From Syntrophomonas sp. (GTDB lineage: Bacteria > Bacillota > Syntrophomonadia > Syntrophomonadales > Syntrophomonadaceae), in assembly GCA_016841425.1 (NCBI GenBank), contig JAENZE010000012.1, forward strand, positions 1 through 64,000: a stretch of 64,000 nt of DNA, in the 5' to 3' direction. The translations under genes and the position numbers were made by a program. Shown one piece after another: positions 63,821 through 64,000 of the stretch (positions within the stretch are counted from its first letter, which is position 1; each line of letters opens with the position of its first letter). The notes beneath the pieces were generated by a model. It did not search any database. It saw only the letters and a program-made list of their open reading frames with translations, and was not told the origin of the DNA.

Positions 63821-64000
63821 ATGAACGTGCATGAACGCTTAACGGAAGCGGTACGCTTAGTAAAGGAAAGAGAAAAGTGGCTTCATCGCAGAGAAATAAC
63901 CGGTAATCTAATTCAAGAACAGAAAAATCTCAGGGATCAACTGAAAGAACAATTGGCTTTGGAAAACAGAGATGTGGAAAGGTTGGACGGCATTACACTC
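63821..64000 (+). CDS. Coiled-coil protein, N-terminal part (cut by window end)
   Basis: The ATG at 63821 follows AAGGAGGTG. The frame stays open for 60 codons to the end of the window. The visible part is highly charged and helical (MNVHERLTEAVRLVKEREKW, then LIQEQKNLRDQLKEQLALE), with a heptad pattern. I cannot name a family from this part. Confidence 0.6.
   Translation, partial: MNVHERLTEAVRLVKEREKWLHRREITGNLIQEQKNLRDQLKEQLALENRDVERLDGITL

Overview
The window looks like a chromosome segment of a low-GC, anaerobic, Syntrophomonas-like member of the Clostridia. The evidence is the strong Shine-Dalgarno sites with frequent TTG and GTG starts, the Firmicutes gene order alaS-ireB-ruvX-DUF1292-VanW-mltG-U32 peptidase, a catabolic thiolase, a two-subunit class I fumarase, and many intergenic palindromes of the GGGGACGGTCC / GGTGCCAGGCACC type common in Peptococcaceae and Syntrophomonadaceae. 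The genus is inferred from gene content only; no rRNA or tRNA gene is visible.

Layout. 1-3.2 kb: the end of an NAD/FAD oxidoreductase subunit, a 54-residue membrane protein and a large fusion of a class III aminotransferase with an acyl-ACP-reductase-like domain. 3.5-11.3 kb: a DUF1285 protein, a radical SAM enzyme, a LytTR response regulator, a ChlI/ChlD-like AAA+ and VWA pair, a GerMN lipoprotein and a carbohydrate-binding-like protein. 11.5-18.1 kb: mostly co-oriented housekeeping genes (murI, fumarase alpha and beta, rph, rdgB, a YfcE-type phosphodiesterase, a divergent folD, an MBL hydrolase). 18.2-23.6 kb: an orphan MinD/ParA-like ATPase, thiolase, a NifX-like protein, thioredoxin, rarA and two tiny genes. 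23.7-37 kb: mnmA to alaS and on to cell-wall genes (VanW, MltG, U32, a class B PBP). 38-43.8 kb: a chaperone operon dnaK-dnaJ-cbpM-clpB. 44-53.8 kb: transport, wall and stress genes (AGCS symporter, VanW/stalk protein, ComEC-like lipoprotein, AlkD-like protein, MsrAB, L,D-transpeptidase, a second MBL paralog). 54-64 kb: an accessory, probably defence-related region with a Phd/ParE toxin-antitoxin pair, a SWIM-SNF2 helicase, a PHP plus ABC-type ATPase (TrlF-like) followed 17 bases later by a DUF1883-TIR protein, an Imm-5-like/DUF6273 fusion, and a coiled-coil gene cut by the window end.

The best candidate for an undescribed system is the TrlF-like/DUF1883-TIR operon (58549-62150). Its upstream region resembles the upstream region of the neighbouring SNF2 helicase gene over about 190 bases. 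A second line of interest is a set of long structured intergenic elements. Two families each have two diverged copies in the window (3246-3404 with 14734-14886, and 17003-17124 with 30803-31027), and a 275-base nested hairpin lies at 37432-37706. Other points worth checking are the reductase-aminotransferase fusion, which keeps both catalytic residues, and a FolD with three changed catalytic-site residues.
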